Source of the DNA: Flammeovirgaceae bacterium
GTDB taxonomy: Bacteria > Bacteroidota > Bacteroidia > Cytophagales > Cyclobacteriaceae
DNA length: 64,000 nucleotides
Direction of reading: 5' to 3'
Assembly: GCA_013204595.1 (NCBI GenBank)
Contig: JABMNK010000110.1
Coordinates: 1-64,000, forward strand
Shown piece after piece: positions 43,992 to 55,897 of the stretch (position 1 is the first letter of the stretch; each line of letters starts with the position of its first letter). A model generated the notes under the pieces. It worked only from the letters and a program-made list of their open reading frames with translations. It did not search any database and was not told the origin of the DNA. The position numbers and the translations under genes are program-made.

Positions 43992-45061
43992 CTTATTTCT
44001 CATATGAGCGTTTATTTGACTTTACCATTAAGCTATTGGGTGCTATTGGGTGCCCTGCCGATCAAGCATTAGAGGCTGCTAACGTATTATTAAGTGCAGA
44101 CCTCAGAGGCATTGACTCACACGGAGTCGCACGACTCATTGGTTATGTTCGTCTTTATGAAAAGCAAAGAATCAATGCTACTCCTCAAATAAGTATCACT
44201 CATGAAACCCCGAGTACTGCCGTAGTCAATGGAGATAGTGGCTTGGGCCTTGTAGTGGGGCCTTATGCGATGAGACTCGCCATAGAAAAAGCAAAAAAAG
44301 TAGGTACCGGATGGGTTGCAGTAAAAAATTCCAATCACTATGGCATAGCAGGTTATCATGCGATGATGGCTTTAAGTGAGGATTGCATAGGTATTTCAAT
44401 GACTAATGCAAGTCCCTTAGTCGCTCCTACCTTTTCTAAAGAGCGACTATTAGGAACCAACCCTATCTCGGTAGCAATACCAGCAGGAAAAGAGCCTCCT
44501 TTTGTCGCGGATATGGCCACCACGACGGCTGCAAATGGCAAGCTTGAGATCTTACAAAGAAAAAATGAAACAGCACCATTGGGATGGATTCAAGACAAAG
44601 ATGGTAAGGCAACCAATAATGTCAACGGTGTCATGGAGGGAGGAGCCTTATTGCCCTTAGGCGGAGATAGAGAACATAGCTCTCACAAAGGTTTTATACT
44701 GGGCAGCATTGTTGATATTTTCTCAGCAGTCCTCTCTGGAGCTAATTACGGACCATGGGTACCCCCATTTGTAGCTTTCCTAGATCCTGATCCTAATCCT
44801 GTCGGAGCAGGAATAGGCCATTTTTTTGGCGCCATGAGAATTGACGCATTTAGGCCAGCAGACCAGTTTAAGCAGCATATGGACCAATGGATTCAAAGAT
44901 TCAGGAATGCCGCACCAATCGACCCTAACCAAAAAGTGGTCATCCCGGGAGATCCAGAAAGAACAATGGAAAAAATTCGAAAAAAAGAAGGTATTCCCCT
45001 AGTCCAGCCTGTAATTGACGACCTACAGTTCTTGAGCAAGCAGTATCAGATCAAACTCTAA
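43988..45061 (+). CDS. Malate/L-lactate dehydrogenase family (Ldh_2) oxidoreductase
   Basis: A 357-residue NAD(P)-dependent 2-hydroxyacid dehydrogenase of the Ldh_2 fold, unrelated to Rossmann LDH. Seen: DLRGIDSHGVARL with the catalytic-region His, NSNHYGIAGYHAM, GTNPISVAIP, and SSHKGF for nucleotide binding. Substrates in the family include malate, sulfolactate, ureidoglycolate and delta-pyrroline-2-carboxylate; the sequence does not decide. Coupled to the Ppx/GppA gene. The TAA stop shares CTAA with the TAG of the convergent outer-membrane gene. Confidence 0.92.
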   Translation: MTYFSYERLFDFTIKLLGAIGCPADQALEAANVLLSADLRGIDSHGVARLIGYVRLYEKQRINATPQISITHETPSTAVVNGDSGLGLVVGPYAMRLAIEKAKKVGTGWVAVKNSNHYGIAGYHAMMALSEDCIGISMTNASPLVAPTFSKERLLGTNPISVAIPAGKEPPFVADMATTTAANGKLEILQRKNETAPLGWIQDKDGKATNNVNGVMEGGALLPLGGDREHSSHKGFILGSIVDIFSAVLSGANYGPWVPPFVAFLDPDPNPVGAGIGHFFGAMRIDAFRPADQFKQHMDQWIQRFRNAAPIDPNQKVVIPGDPERTMEKIRKKEGIPLVQPVIDDLQFLSKQYQIKL

Positions 45062-45576
45062 AAGCCAACTCCAAAACCCCCTTCTAAAATCCAAGGAGTG
45101 TTATAAGCACCGTTTTTGGTAGTTGTATCATAAAGGAGATCATATTGACCAATCAAATAGAAAGATGCATACTTTGACAGGGGCACAACGTAACCAATAC
45201 CCACAGGAAAATTATAAAAACCTTCTCGATATGAGGTCTTATCATTTCTGACAAATTCAATAGACAAAAACTCTAGCTTGGCCGAAATAAATAATTGACG
45301 TGCCAAACGATATCTGCTGAAGATATTACCTCCAAAATTATTGGCATCAACCTCATACAGCTTATCATTCCAATACTGATAATTGATCCCCAATCCAACA
45401 GAAAATTTCTCTGTCAATTTATAGGCTCCGTAGGGTGTCAAATTAAAAGAAAAATAGGATTTATCAAAATTGAGACCAAATCCACCACCAAAATACATTT
45501 TATCGAAAAATTTTTTCTCCTGAGCAAGCGCTGGTATTTGGGACAAAATGAATAGAATTAACAACAGCCTTTTCAT
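45058..45576 (-). CDS. Small outer membrane beta-barrel protein, function unknown
   Basis: A 172-residue exported protein. Signal peptide 1-18 (MKRLLLILFILSQIPALA), then alternating strands with many Gly and aromatic residues (MYFGGGFGLNF, FSVGLGINYQYW), ending EGGFGVGF with a terminal Phe, the barrel-assembly signal. About eight strands fit. No family name beyond outer-membrane barrel can be given. It is 44 bases after the DivIC-like gene on the same strand and may be its second cistron. Confidence 0.8.
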   Translation of the reverse strand: MKRLLLILFILSQIPALAQEKKFFDKMYFGGGFGLNFDKSYFSFNLTPYGAYKLTEKFSVGLGINYQYWNDKLYEVDANNFGGNIFSRYRLARQLFISAKLEFLSIEFVRNDKTSYREGFYNFPVGIGYVVPLSKYASFYLIGQYDLLYDTTTKNGAYNTPWILEGGFGVGF

Positions 45577-45620
45577 CTTAATTTTTATTTAAGCCCAGAC
45601 CATTCCGATAATTCCATTGC

Positions 45621-45917
45621 TTATTGCTCAACTATAATATAAATATCCTCTCCTTCTTCCTTCATATAAAACTTCTCTCGTGCGATACGTTCAAGTAATT
45701 CTTTATTATTGAATAAAGCCTCTCTATCTGCTTTTACTTTCTCAATTTCTAATTGATAATAAGCTTTCGTTTCTTGCAAATCAGTCTCTTTTTTTCGTAA
45801 TGACAACTGAGTTAAGATGTCGTTAGAATCAAATATCAATAACCACATAAAGAAACAAAATCCCCCAAGGACATAGTAGCTCTTTAAATATTTTGGAATC
45901 TGATTAAATACATCCAT
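45621..45917 (-). CDS. Septum formation initiator family protein (DivIC/FtsB-like)
   Basis: A 98-residue bitopic protein: short cytosolic N-terminus, membrane helix about 17-31 (VLGGFCFFMWLLIF), and a periplasmic coiled coil about 36-80 ending in LLERIAREKFYMKEEGEDI, the FtsB/DivIC signature. It links division proteins FtsL and FtsQ with septal synthesis. A TTG at 45923 extends the frame by two codons, but the ATG at 45917 is preferred. It lies downstream of the carA-eno unit, beyond the eno terminator. Confidence 0.9.
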   Translation of the reverse strand: MDVFNQIPKYLKSYYVLGGFCFFMWLLIFDSNDILTQLSLRKKETDLQETKAYYQLEIEKVKADREALFNNKELLERIAREKFYMKEEGEDIYIIVEQ

Positions 45918-45920
45918 GAT

Positions 45921-45928
45921 CAAAGCTA
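45921..45928 (-). promoter_or_regulatory. Candidate -7 element for the DivIC-like gene
   Basis: TAGCTTTG on the minus strand matches TAnnTTTG but ends only 3 bases before the ATG at 45917, so the message would be leaderless. No -33 partner. Low confidence. Confidence 0.25.
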
Positions 45929-46072
45929 ATATAAAAAAAGTAGAAAATCATTTGAGAATAAATCATTAGGTCATTTATTCGTGGATGTCTTTTTTTAGCA
46001 TTTTTTGTCTAGAAAAGTCTGATTTAACTGATTGACTTCCTTAAATTATTCATTAATGCATTTCAGAATGGG

Positions 46073-46105
46073 AAAAAAAAATCAGTCAAAGACTGATTTT
46101 TTTTT
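46073..46105. terminator. Bidirectional-looking terminator after eno
   Basis: A perfect 15-bp inverted repeat, 46073-46087 with 46091-46105, spacer AAA. Core GACTGA with nine A/T pairs on the outer side, so either strand ends in a U-tract. It is 11 bases after the eno stop (minus strand) and ends the carA-eno transcript. Confidence 0.9.
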
Positions 46106-46115
46106 CGGCTAATGA

Positions 46116-48499
<2,384 letters not shown>

Positions 48500-48533
48500 A
48501 TCAATATATTCAGTTAATTTTCAATCGACCGCA

Positions 48534-48562
48534 CAAAAATAACAATAAACATGAGGTCACAA
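48534..48562 (-). promoter_or_regulatory. Candidate promoter of carA-eno
   Basis: On the minus strand TTG (48562-48560), 18 bases, TATTTTTG (48541-48534), a good Bacteroidota promoter. It begins right after the T-tract of the rplQ terminator, so one unit stops where the next begins. It ends 34 bases before the carA ATG. Confidence 0.45.
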
Positions 48563-48563
48563 T

Positions 48564-48593
48564 AAAAAAAAAGGACTGAGTTACCTCAATCCT
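48564..48593 (-). terminator. Terminator of the ribosomal/rpoA operon after rplQ
   Basis: Arms 48572-48580 and 48585-48593 pair over 9 positions with one A-C mismatch, loop of 4, then nine T on the minus strand. It lies 37 bases after the rplQ stop and ends the long ribosomal transcript. Confidence 0.75.
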
Positions 48594-48630
48594 AACTATA
48601 ATTTATGTTAACAACGTTTTCACCAAGAAC

Positions 48631-49254
48631 TTAATCTTTTTTGGCGTCATCACTTGCCTTATCCGAAGCTTCTTCGGCATCATCAGGTCCGGATGAGTCC
48701 GTCTGCTGCACAGCATCATCACTTGCATCCACTTCAACGACTGAATCCACCGTATTTGCTTCTGGGGTATGATCTTCCTCTACAAGGGTAGCTTCTTCCA
48801 CTACCGAAGTAGCTTCTGATTGATCCGCTTTGGGTTTTGCCTTGGCACGTCTCACACGCTTACCCACCTTTGGCTTAGCCTCTTCGAGCATTAACTCATT
48901 GTAGTCAACAAGCTCCATGATACACATTTCAGCATTGTCACCATGTCTATAACCAGTCTTCAAAATCCTAGTATAACCTCCAGGTCTATTGGCCACCTTC
49001 TCAGCTATGTCACTGAACAATTCGGTTATCGATTCCTTATCTTGCAAATACTCAAACACAACCCGTCTAGAATTAGTTGAGTTATCCTTTGATTTTGTAA
49101 TTAAAGGCTCTACATATTTCCTAAGCGCTTTAGCTTTAGCTACCGTAGTGGTTATTCTTTTATGCTTAATCAACGAAGAAGCCATATTTGAAAGCATCGC
49201 GCTTCTATGAGAAGCCGTTCTTCCTAAGTGATTTATTTTTTTTCCGTGTCTCAT
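48631..49254 (-). CDS. rplQ: 50S ribosomal protein L17 with acidic C-terminal extension
   Basis: A 207-residue protein. The first ~120 residues are L17 ([35 protein letters not shown]), which sits near the peptide exit tunnel. A basic linker ([13 protein letters not shown]) leads to a tail of about 75 residues rich in Asp, Glu, Ser, Ala and Val ([24 protein letters not shown]). E. coli L17 has 127 residues. Acidic L17 tails of variable length are known in Bacteroidota but have no assigned role. The ATG overlaps the rpoA stop by one base (TAATG). Confidence 0.97.
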   Translation of the reverse strand: MRHGKKINHLGRTASHRSAMLSNMASSLIKHKRITTTVAKAKALRKYVEPLITKSKDNSTNSRRVVFEYLQDKESITELFSDIAEKVANRPGGYTRILKTGYRHGDNAEMCIMELVDYNELMLEEAKPKVGKRVRRAKAKPKADQSEATSVVEEATLVEEDHTPEANTVDSVVEVDASDDAVQQTDSSGPDDAEEASDKASDDAKKD

Positions 49255-50243
49255 TATTCCTCCTCCAATTTGTATTTAGTAAGATCCAACCCAAAGGTCA
49301 ATCCCTTTTCAACGACAAGTTGCTCTAATTCTGCCAAAGATTTTTTACCGAAGTTTCTAAACTTCATCATTTCAGAAATCTCTAAATTAACGAGATCTCC
49401 CAACGACCGTACCTCTGCCGCTTTCAGGCAATTATAGGCCCGGACAGATAAATCTAGATCGTTCAAGGAAGTTTTTAGCAGCTTTCTCATATGAAGCAAC
49501 TCTTCATCAACCTGCTCAGGTTCTCCCTTCGCCGTAGACTCAAGAATCATACTTTGATCTGAGAATAGCATGAAATGCTGAATTAAAATATTAGCAGCTC
49601 CCTTAAGTGCATTCTCCGGATGAATAGAACCATCAGTTTCTATTTCTATAAGTAATTGCTCGTAATCCGTCTTTTGCTCAACACGGGTGTTTTCAACACT
49701 GTACTTCACATTCTTGATAGGTGTGAAAATAGAATCTATAGCTATCGATCCGAATCTTTGCTCTTCTGGCTTATTCTCCTCTGCGGCTACATAACCTCTA
49801 CCCTTCTCAATAGTCAATTCCAACTCAAATTTCGCGGTACTATCAAGAGTACAAATCACGTGATCAGGATTTAAAACTTCATAGGAAGTAGTTGCCATGC
49901 CAATATCTGACGCAGTAACTTTTTCTTTACCTGACACTTTTACTACTATTTTGCCATCGTCAGTACCAGCGATTTTCTTAAACCTCACCATTTTAAGGTT
50001 CAGAATCAATTCGCTGACATCTTCGACCATACCCTTCACGGTTGAAAACTCATGAAGCACACCCGGTACTCTAATCTCTGTAATGGCATATCCTTCAAGA
50101 GAGGATAATAAAATTCTTCGTAGGGCATTACCGATAGTAACTCCGTAGCCCCTTTCCAATGGCTTAAATGTAAAAAGACCTCGGAAATCATCCGCTTTCT
50201 CCATTGCTACCTTATCAGGCATTTGAAATGCTAAAATTGACAT
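49254..50243 (-). CDS. rpoA: DNA-directed RNA polymerase alpha subunit
   Basis: A 329-residue subunit that seeds polymerase assembly and, through its C-terminal domain, contacts upstream DNA and activators. N-terminal domain: [23 protein letters not shown] and [15 protein letters not shown]-terminal domain: [23 protein letters not shown] and [13 protein letters not shown], with the usual helix-hairpin-helix. Length is normal. Between rpsD and rplQ as in the alpha operon; 30 bases separate it from rpsD. Confidence 0.98.
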   Translation of the reverse strand: MSILAFQMPDKVAMEKADDFRGLFTFKPLERGYGVTIGNALRRILLSSLEGYAITEIRVPGVLHEFSTVKGMVEDVSELILNLKMVRFKKIAGTDDGKIVVKVSGKEKVTASDIGMATTSYEVLNPDHVICTLDSTAKFELELTIEKGRGYVAAEENKPEEQRFGSIAIDSIFTPIKNVKYSVENTRVEQKTDYEQLLIEIETDGSIHPENALKGAANILIQHFMLFSDQSMILESTAKGEPEQVDEELLHMRKLLKTSLNDLDLSVRAYNCLKAAEVRSLGDLVNLEISEMMKFRNFGKKSLAELEQLVVEKGLTFGLDLTKYKLEEE

Positions 50244-50273
50244 ATCGTTATTTTTTTACTTTTAGTAAATCCA

Positions 50274-50879
50274 TTATTTTGAGTACAACTCTACAATAAG
50301 CTGTTCTTTAATATTCTCAGGAATGTCCTCTCGAACGGGAGCATTTAAAAATTTTCCTGTGTAATCCGCACTGTTCCACTCCAGCCATGAAAAAGTTTTT
50401 GTCGCAGTAGATGCCAAACTATTGGCAATCAACTCTAACGACTTAGATCTTTCTCTAACAGCGATAATTTCATTGTTTCTTAAGGTATAAGACGGAATAT
50501 TAACTATAGACCCGTTTACGGTGATATGCTTATGCAAAACCAGCTGACGAGCAGCTCTTCTTGTCGGTGCTATACCAAGTCTATAGACCGTATTGTCCAA
50601 TCTCGATTCCAATAATTGCAGCAAAATTTCACCAGTAATACCGCTCTTTCGAGAAGCCTTATCGAAAACATTTGCAAACTGCTTTTCCAATAAGCCATAC
50701 ATGTATTTAGCTTTTTGCTTCTCAGCAAGCTGAACTGCAAATTCAGAAAGCTTCTTTCTTCTTCCCTTTCCATGTTGTCCCGGAGGGTAGGCCTTATTTT
50801 GTAACGCCTTACTTGGTCCGAAGATTGGCTCGCCGAACTTTCTGGATATTTTGGATTTAGGGCCCCTGTATCTAGCCAT
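50274..50879 (-). CDS. rpsD: 30S ribosomal protein S4
   Basis: A 201-residue primary binder of the 16S 5' domain and, in many bacteria, a repressor of its own operon. N-terminal [19 protein letters not shown] lacks the CxxC zinc motif (zinc-free form). The S4 RNA-binding domain is [29 protein letters not shown]. Next to rpsK with a 24-base gap, in which a regulatory RNA fold could lie but none was identified. Confidence 0.97.
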   Translation of the reverse strand: MARYRGPKSKISRKFGEPIFGPSKALQNKAYPPGQHGKGRRKKLSEFAVQLAEKQKAKYMYGLLEKQFANVFDKASRKSGITGEILLQLLESRLDNTVYRLGIAPTRRAARQLVLHKHITVNGSIVNIPSYTLRNNEIIAVRERSKSLELIANSLASTATKTFSWLEWNSADYTGKFLNAPVREDIPENIKEQLIVELYSK

Positions 50880-50903
50880 ATTTACTTAGTATTTTGGAAT
50901 TAT

Positions 50904-51296
50904 TTAAACTCTTCTTCTTTTGGGTGGCCTGCAACCATTATGCGGTAGCGGCGTAACATCCCTGATTGCTGAAACTTCAATGCCAGCATTCTGAATTGCT
51001 CTTATAGCAGATTCTCTACCAGCACCTGGGCCTTTAACAAAAACTTCTACTTTTCTTAAACCAAACTCATGTGCTTTTTGAGCACAATCAGCAGCAGCGA
51101 CCTGACCTGCATACGGAGTATTTTTCTTGGATCCTTTAAAACCCATTTTCCCTGCAGACGCCCATGATACTACTTGTCCTTGCGTATTAGTGAGCGATAT
51201 GATGATGTTATTGAAGGTAGCCTGAATATGCGCCTCCCCAACTGCCTCCACCACTACTACTCTCTTCTTTGCTTTATCTTTTCTTTTTTGTGCCAT
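50904..51296 (-). CDS. rpsK: 30S ribosomal protein S11
   Basis: A 130-residue platform protein near the mRNA exit. Seen: [35 protein letters not shown], and the C-terminal [17 protein letters not shown] with the Asn-Gly site that is isomerised to isoaspartate in E. coli S11. Length and order (after rpsM, before rpsD) are standard. Confidence 0.98.
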   Translation of the reverse strand: MAQKRKDKAKKRVVVVEAVGEAHIQATFNNIIISLTNTQGQVVSWASAGKMGFKGSKKNTPYAGQVAAADCAQKAHEFGLRKVEVFVKGPGAGRESAIRAIQNAGIEVSAIRDVTPLPHNGCRPPKRRRV

Positions 51297-51305
51297 TGTT
51301 CTATT

Positions 51306-51683
51306 TTACTTGACCGCCTTCTTCTTGTTAGCAACAGTTTTTCTCTTGCCTTTTCGAGTTCTAGAATTATTCTTAGTTCGTTGACCCCTTAGCGGTAGTC
51401 CCTTTCTATGTCTCAGTCCTCTGTAACATCCAATATCCATCAATCGCTTGATACTCAACTGAATCTCAGATTTCAACACACCCTCAACCTTAATTGTTTC
51501 GGAAATAATCGCTCTAATCCTAACGGCATCATCTTCAGACCAATCTTGTACTTTCGTATTTACATCGACGCCTGCTTCTTCTAGAATTCGTTGTGCTAAA
51601 CTCTTCCCAATCCCAAAGATATAGGTCAAACCTATCTCGCCTCTTTTTCCATCTGGAATATCTACTCCTGCTATTCTGGCCAT
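51306..51683 (-). CDS. rpsM: 30S ribosomal protein S13
   Basis: A 125-residue head protein contacting the P-site tRNA and 50S L5. [22 protein letters not shown], helix-hairpin-helix [13 protein letters not shown], and [18 protein letters not shown] followed by a basic tail. It begins one base after the rpmJ stop. Confidence 0.98.
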   Translation of the reverse strand: MARIAGVDIPDGKRGEIGLTYIFGIGKSLAQRILEEAGVDVNTKVQDWSEDDAVRIRAIISETIKVEGVLKSEIQLSIKRLMDIGCYRGLRHRKGLPLRGQRTKNNSRTRKGKRKTVANKKKAVK

Positions 51684-51684
51684 A

Positions 51685-51801
51685 TTATCCTTGTCTTTGT
51701 TTAAACTTAGGGTTCTTTTTATTGATTACATAAAGCTTACCCTTTCTTCGGATAACCTTACAATCAACGCTACGCTTTTTTATTGATGCTCTTACTTTCA
51801 T
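51685..51801 (-). CDS. rpmJ: 50S ribosomal protein L36 (zinc-free form)
   Basis: Only 38 codons, found by reading the infA-rpsM gap: [20 protein letters not shown] at the start, then [18 protein letters not shown]. This is the full L36 length. One cysteine (C14) remains; the second Cys, third Cys and His of the zinc-binding type are absent, so it is the zinc-independent form. Position between infA and rpsM is canonical, with 5 bases to infA and 1 to rpsM. Confidence 0.97.
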   Translation of the reverse strand: MKVRASIKKRSVDCKVIRRKGKLYVINKKNPKFKQRQG

Positions 51802-51806
51802 CTTGT

Positions 51807-52025
51807 CTATTTATATCGATAAACGATTCTACCTTTTGATAAATCATATGGAGACATTTCCATCTTCACACGATCTCCAGGTAATATTTTAATATAAAAC
51901 ATTCTCATCTTTCCAGATATATGGGCAATAACCTGATGCCCATTCTCTAGTTGTACTCGAAACATTGCATTGGAGAGTGCCTCTACAATAGTTCCGTCTT
52001 GTTCTATGGAAGTCTGTTTTGCCAT
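51807..52025 (-). CDS. infA: Translation initiation factor IF-1
   Basis: A 72-residue OB-fold factor that blocks the ribosomal A site during initiation. [23 protein letters not shown] and [25 protein letters not shown] are typical. It overlaps the secY stop by one base (TAATG). The methionine aminopeptidase gene often found between secY and infA is absent here. Confidence 0.98.
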   Translation of the reverse strand: MAKQTSIEQDGTIVEALSNAMFRVQLENGHQVIAHISGKMRMFYIKILPGDRVKMEMSPYDLSKGRIVYRYK

Positions 52026-53338
52026 TATGCTACTCCTGCGCTTTGAGACCGTCCTCTAACTCTTCCAGATTTCATCATTCCTTCATAATGCCTCATCAAA
52101 AGATAGCTTTCAATTTGTTGAAGCGTATCAAGGATAACTCCTACCATAATCAGCAAAGAGGTGCCTCCATAAAATTGAGCAAATCCTCTGCTAACACCCC
52201 CCAAAATTGCGAAGGCAGGTAAAATGGCAATAATTGCTAAAAAAACCGATCCTGGCAACGTAATTCGAGACAGTACACCATCGATAAATTCAGAAGTCTG
52301 TTTTCCAGGTTTGATACCTGGAATGAACCCTCCATTTCTTTTCATATCATCCGCAATTTGCGTTGGGTTTATCGTTATTGCTGTGTAGAAAAAAGTAAAT
52401 ACTATAATAAGCGTTGCAAATAACAAACTGTACTGCCATGATTCTACCCTTGAAAAGGTCGCCACCACCCATTGAGCGGTATCACTATTCTCAGCCCACA
52501 AGCCCCCCAACATTGCAGGCAAAAACATTAATGATTGAGCGAAAATAATAGGCATAACACCAGAACTATTTACTTTAAGGGGAATATATTGACGCTGTCC
52601 TCCATAAACTTTGTTCCCCACAACTTGCTTTGCATACTGTACCGGTATGCGTCTGACCGCCTGCACCAATGCTACTGTGGCCATCACTACAAAAAACAAT
52701 ATGATCATTTCAATGATAAAAAAGAGACTTTGACTAATTCCACGAGACATTGCTTCAGCAACGATGCTTCCTGGGAATCTCGAGATAATACCAATCATGA
52801 TTAGCATACTAATGCCATTTCCAATGCCTTTATCTGTAATTTTCTCACCAATCCACATACAAAACACTGTACCTGCGGTCAGCATGATTACAGAAGATAT
52901 CTTAAAATAAAAACCTTCCAAAACAATCGCTTCTGTAGGTATCGTAGTAAGATAGGCTACTGACTGCGCCATGCAGATAAACAAAGTAAGTACTCTTGTG
53001 ATTTGACTGATCTTCTTACGGCCACTGTCGCCTTCCTTTTGCAACTTTTGAAAATAAGGAACAGCTACTGTCAACAATTGCAATACAATGGAGGCTGATA
53101 TGTAGGGCATGATACCCAATCCAAAAATTGACGCATTACTAAATGCACCGCCTAAAAAGGTATCTAATAATCCAAAAATACCACCCGCATTATCAATTAA
53201 TTTTGATGAATCGATTCCTGGCAGTGTAATGAACGAACCTAATCTGAAAACCATTAGAAAACCAAGGGTGTTTAAGATCCTTGTTCTAAGTTCTTCAATT
53301 GAAAAAATGTTCGCTATAGTACTGAAAAATCTTTTCAT
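52025..53338 (-). CDS. secY: Preprotein translocase subunit SecY
   Basis: A 437-residue, ten-helix channel of the inner membrane that exports unfolded proteins with SecE, SecG and SecA. Seen: [13 protein letters not shown] in helix 1, [51 protein letters not shown] (SecA-contact loop) and [13 protein letters not shown], plus the C-terminal loop with [18 protein letters not shown]. Complete and of normal size. Its ATG immediately follows the rplO stop codon; carried in the spc part of the cluster. Confidence 0.98.
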   Translation of the reverse strand: MKRFFSTIANIFSIEELRTRILNTLGFLMVFRLGSFITLPGIDSSKLIDNAGGIFGLLDTFLGGAFSNASIFGLGIMPYISASIVLQLLTVAVPYFQKLQKEGDSGRKKISQITRVLTLFICMAQSVAYLTTIPTEAIVLEGFYFKISSVIMLTAGTVFCMWIGEKITDKGIGNGISMLIMIGIISRFPGSIVAEAMSRGISQSLFFIIEMIILFFVVMATVALVQAVRRIPVQYAKQVVGNKVYGGQRQYIPLKVNSSGVMPIIFAQSLMFLPAMLGGLWAENSDTAQWVVATFSRVESWQYSLLFATLIIVFTFFYTAITINPTQIADDMKRNGGFIPGIKPGKQTSEFIDGVLSRITLPGSVFLAIIAILPAFAILGGVSRGFAQFYGGTSLLIMVGVILDTLQQIESYLLMRHYEGMMKSGRVRGRSQSAGVA

Positions 53339-53788
53339 TTAGGCTTGCGCAGTTACGGTACCTCCAATTTTTTCAATCGCTTCCTGAGCTGATTTAGAAA
53401 ACTTATGAGCACTTACATTAATTTTTGTAGTCAACGCTCCTCTACTCAATATCTTCACGACGTCTCTTTTACCAATAAGTCCATTTTCAATCAATATAAC
53501 GGTACTAATATCGGTAATCTTTTTTGCTAACGCTAAAGTCTCCAACACATCCAGATTGATGGCCTTAAATGTAATTTTATTGTTATTCTTAAATCCGAAC
53601 TTAGGAACTCTTCGCTGCAAAGGCATCTGACCTCCTTCAAAACCAATTTTTCGCGAATAACCCGCGCGTGATTGAGCACCATTGTGCCCTTTAGTAGCTG
53701 TTCCGCCTCTACCACTTCCTTGACCTCTACCGATAATTTTCTTTTTTGCGGTAGCTCCTTTAGCGGGTTTTAATGATTCTAATTTCAT
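53339..53788 (-). CDS. rplO: 50S ribosomal protein L15
   Basis: A 149-residue late-assembly protein of the large subunit. Glycine-rich N-terminal loop (KIIGRGQGSGRGGTATKGHN, GFEGGQMPLQRRVPK) and a C-terminal globular part ending EAIEKIGGTVTAQA. Two bases separate it from rpmD and it abuts secY. Confidence 0.97.
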   Translation of the reverse strand: MKLESLKPAKGATAKKKIIGRGQGSGRGGTATKGHNGAQSRAGYSRKIGFEGGQMPLQRRVPKFGFKNNNKITFKAINLDVLETLALAKKITDISTVILIENGLIGKRDVVKILSRGALTTKINVSAHKFSKSAQEAIEKIGGTVTAQA

Positions 53789-53790
53789 CT

Positions 53791-53970
53791 TTAAAGTTCT
53801 TTTACGTCTACCAGGTGTTTTACCTTATTAATCATACCAGCTATCTGAGGAGTCAACTCCTTTTCAACGGTCCTATTTATTTTACCTAAACCTAAGGCCT
53901 GTATAGTTAATACCTGTCTTTTCGGTCTCTTAATCGTACTTCTTATCTGTGTGACTAATACTTTACTCAT
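53791..53970 (-). CDS. rpmD: 50S ribosomal protein L30
   Basis: A 59-residue small protein, [20 protein letters not shown]. An ATG at 53982 would extend it by four codons and overlap rpsE; the family start MSKVLVTQ at 53970, 4 bases after the rpsE stop, is preferred. [20 protein letters not shown] is the conserved core. Confidence 0.95.
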   Translation of the reverse strand: MSKVLVTQIRSTIKRPKRQVLTIQALGLGKINRTVEKELTPQIAGMINKVKHLVDVKEL

Positions 53971-53974
53971 AATC

Positions 53975-54493
53975 TTATCCATTAAAAACTTTGTCTAATG
54001 TCACACCTCTTTGCCTTGCAATCGTTAAAGGATCTCTCATTTGACTTAGCGCATCAAAAGTAGCTTTAACAACATTGTGCGGATTAGATGAGCCCTTGGA
54101 CTTAGCCAAAACGTCATGAATACCGGCACTTTCCAAAACGGCACGCATCGCACCACCTGCAATAACCCCTGTACCTGCCGAAGCTGGCTTCAGTAACACA
54201 AAACCGCCACCAAACTTACCGATTGCCTCATGAGGAACTGTCCCCTTGTAAACAGGCACCCGAACCAAATTCTTTTTGGCATCATCAATGCCTTTAGTAA
54301 TAGCATCTGTTACTTCCAGGGCTTTTCCTAGTCCGTATCCGACAATACCATTGCTGTCTCCAACAACAACTATCGCCGAAAAACTAAACCTACGACCTCC
54401 CTTAACTACTTTGGCCACGCGCTTAATGGCTACAACCTTTTCCTTTAGGTCTATATCGCTTGCTCGGACTACTTTTATATTCGATTGTGACAT
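53975..54493 (-). CDS. rpsE: 30S ribosomal protein S5
   Basis: A 172-residue protein of the decoding-site back; mutants in this family affect fidelity. dsRBD-like region [20 protein letters not shown], and [12 protein letters not shown]-type loop read here as [16 protein letters not shown]. The C-terminal domain has [19 protein letters not shown]. Order rplR-rpsE-rpmD is canonical. Confidence 0.98.
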   Translation of the reverse strand: MSQSNIKVVRASDIDLKEKVVAIKRVAKVVKGGRRFSFSAIVVVGDSNGIVGYGLGKALEVTDAITKGIDDAKKNLVRVPVYKGTVPHEAIGKFGGGFVLLKPASAGTGVIAGGAMRAVLESAGIHDVLAKSKGSSNPHNVVKATFDALSQMRDPLTIARQRGVTLDKVFNG

Positions 54494-54499
54494 AATTTT

Positions 54500-54847
54500 T
54501 TAAAATTTTAAACCTCCCTCACGAGCACCTTCAGCCATCGCTTTTACTTGACCATGATATGCGTATCCTCCACGATCAAAAACAACAGACTCAATTCCAT
54601 TTTTCTTAGCCTTTTCAGCTAATTTCATCCCAACTTCTTTTGAGATCGTAGTCGTCACATTTGTTCCTCCCAACTCCTTAGATGAAGCAAACGCCAACGT
54701 TTGACCTTTACTGTCATCAATTATCTGAGCATAAATAGCTCTATTACTTCTATAAACTGATAATCTAGGGGACTCACTTGTCCCTGTAATCTTTTGACGG
54801 ATTCCCTTTCTAATCCTATTTCTTCTCTCAAATCTCGATATAGCCAT
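54500..54847 (-). CDS. rplR: 50S ribosomal protein L18
   Basis: A 115-residue 5S rRNA-binding protein. Basic N-terminus [16 protein letters not shown], then [18 protein letters not shown] and the C-terminal [24 protein letters not shown], all typical. Six bases from rpsE, eight from rplF. Confidence 0.98.
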   Translation of the reverse strand: MAISRFERRNRIRKGIRQKITGTSESPRLSVYRSNRAIYAQIIDDSKGQTLAFASSKELGGTNVTTTISKEVGMKLAEKAKKNGIESVVFDRGGYAYHGQVKAMAEGAREGGLKF

Positions 54848-54855
54848 TGATCTAA

Positions 54856-55407
54856 TTATTTAGCAGATGTTTTACCAGCCTTTCTTCTAACCTGTTCTCC
54901 GACAAAGCGAATTCCTTTACCTTTGTAAGGTTCAATTTTTCTTAATGACCTAATTTTAGCAGCCACTTGGCCTATTAATTGTTTGTCATTACTTTCTAAA
55001 CTTACTTGAGGATTTTTTCCCTTCGCAGTTTCTGCAGTAATCTTTACCTCACTAGGAACCATAAGGTAAATATTGTGAGAATAGCCCAAATTAAGTTCTA
55101 ACACGTTATTTTCAACAGCGGCCTTGTACCCAACACCTACCAATTCAAGTTCAGCCTTAAAACCCTCTGTTACCCCTTGAATCATATTGTTGATTAAGGA
55201 ACGATACAAACCATGTAGCGCCTTATGTCTTTTTTGTTCAGTAGGTCTTGATACGGTAAGTACACCTTCTTCAATAACTGCTGTTATTTCAACCCCTATG
55301 TGTTGTGACAAATCTCCCTTTGGGCCCTTTACCTTAACATCACCACCTGTGATCGTTATTTCAACCCCCGCGGGTATAATTATGGGCAATTTTCCTATTC
55401 TAGACAT
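54856..55407 (-). CDS. rplF: 50S ribosomal protein L6
   Basis: A 183-residue two-domain protein at the factor-binding region. [26 protein letters not shown], and the C-terminal signature [24 protein letters not shown], in which GKGI.Y has a Phe after Arg. Nine bases after rpsH. Confidence 0.98.
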   Translation of the reverse strand: MSRIGKLPIIIPAGVEITITGGDVKVKGPKGDLSQHIGVEITAVIEEGVLTVSRPTEQKRHKALHGLYRSLINNMIQGVTEGFKAELELVGVGYKAAVENNVLELNLGYSHNIYLMVPSEVKITAETAKGKNPQVSLESNDKQLIGQVAAKIRSLRKIEPYKGKGIRFVGEQVRRKAGKTSAK

Positions 55408-55416
55408 TTTATTTTT

Positions 55417-55815
55417 TTAATAAACGTAGCAAAGTATTTCTCCCCCTATATGTTCCTTTCTAGCCTCCTTGTCAGTAATGACACCCCTAGAGGTCGAAAT
55501 GATCGCTATCCCTAAGCCATTTAGAACACGAGGTAAATCTTCCGCCCCTTTATACTTTCTTAACCCTGGCTTACTCACTCTTTCAAGGCTAGTAATCGCG
55601 GATCGCTTGGTGGATGGATTATATTTCAACGCTATTTTAATCGTCGATTGAGGACCTGCTTCCTCGAATTTAAAATTAGCAATATAACCTTGATCATGAA
55701 GAAGCTTAGTTATATCTTTCTTCATGTTTGAACTTGGAATCTCCACAATTCGATGATTCGCCCCTATGGCGTTTCGTATTCTAGTTAAATAATCTGCTAT
55801 GGGATCTGTTACCAT
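55417..55815 (-). CDS. rpsH: 30S ribosomal protein S8
   Basis: A 132-residue central-domain 16S binder. MVTDPIADYLTRIRNAIGANH and the C-terminal STSRGVITDKEARKEHIGGEILCYVY are diagnostic. It is separated from rpsN by 82 bases, the largest gap inside the rplC-rplQ run, with a promoter-like motif in it. Confidence 0.98.
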   Translation of the reverse strand: MVTDPIADYLTRIRNAIGANHRIVEIPSSNMKKDITKLLHDQGYIANFKFEEAGPQSTIKIALKYNPSTKRSAITSLERVSKPGLRKYKGAEDLPRVLNGLGIAIISTSRGVITDKEARKEHIGGEILCYVY

Positions 55816-55849
55816 ATATTTTTTGAGTTTGTCACCTTAAAAAGGGACG

Positions 55850-55857
55850 CAAAGTTA
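55850..55857 (-). promoter_or_regulatory. Candidate internal -7 element before rpsH
   Basis: TAACTTTG on the minus strand matches TAnnTTTG and lies 35 bases before the rpsH ATG, in the only sizeable gap of the cluster between rplC and rplQ. No clear -33 TTG. It may give extra transcription of the spc-alpha half. Confidence 0.35.
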
Positions 55858-55897
55858 ATTATTGTTTTCTATTTAGAAAATATTTTATTACGAAAGA

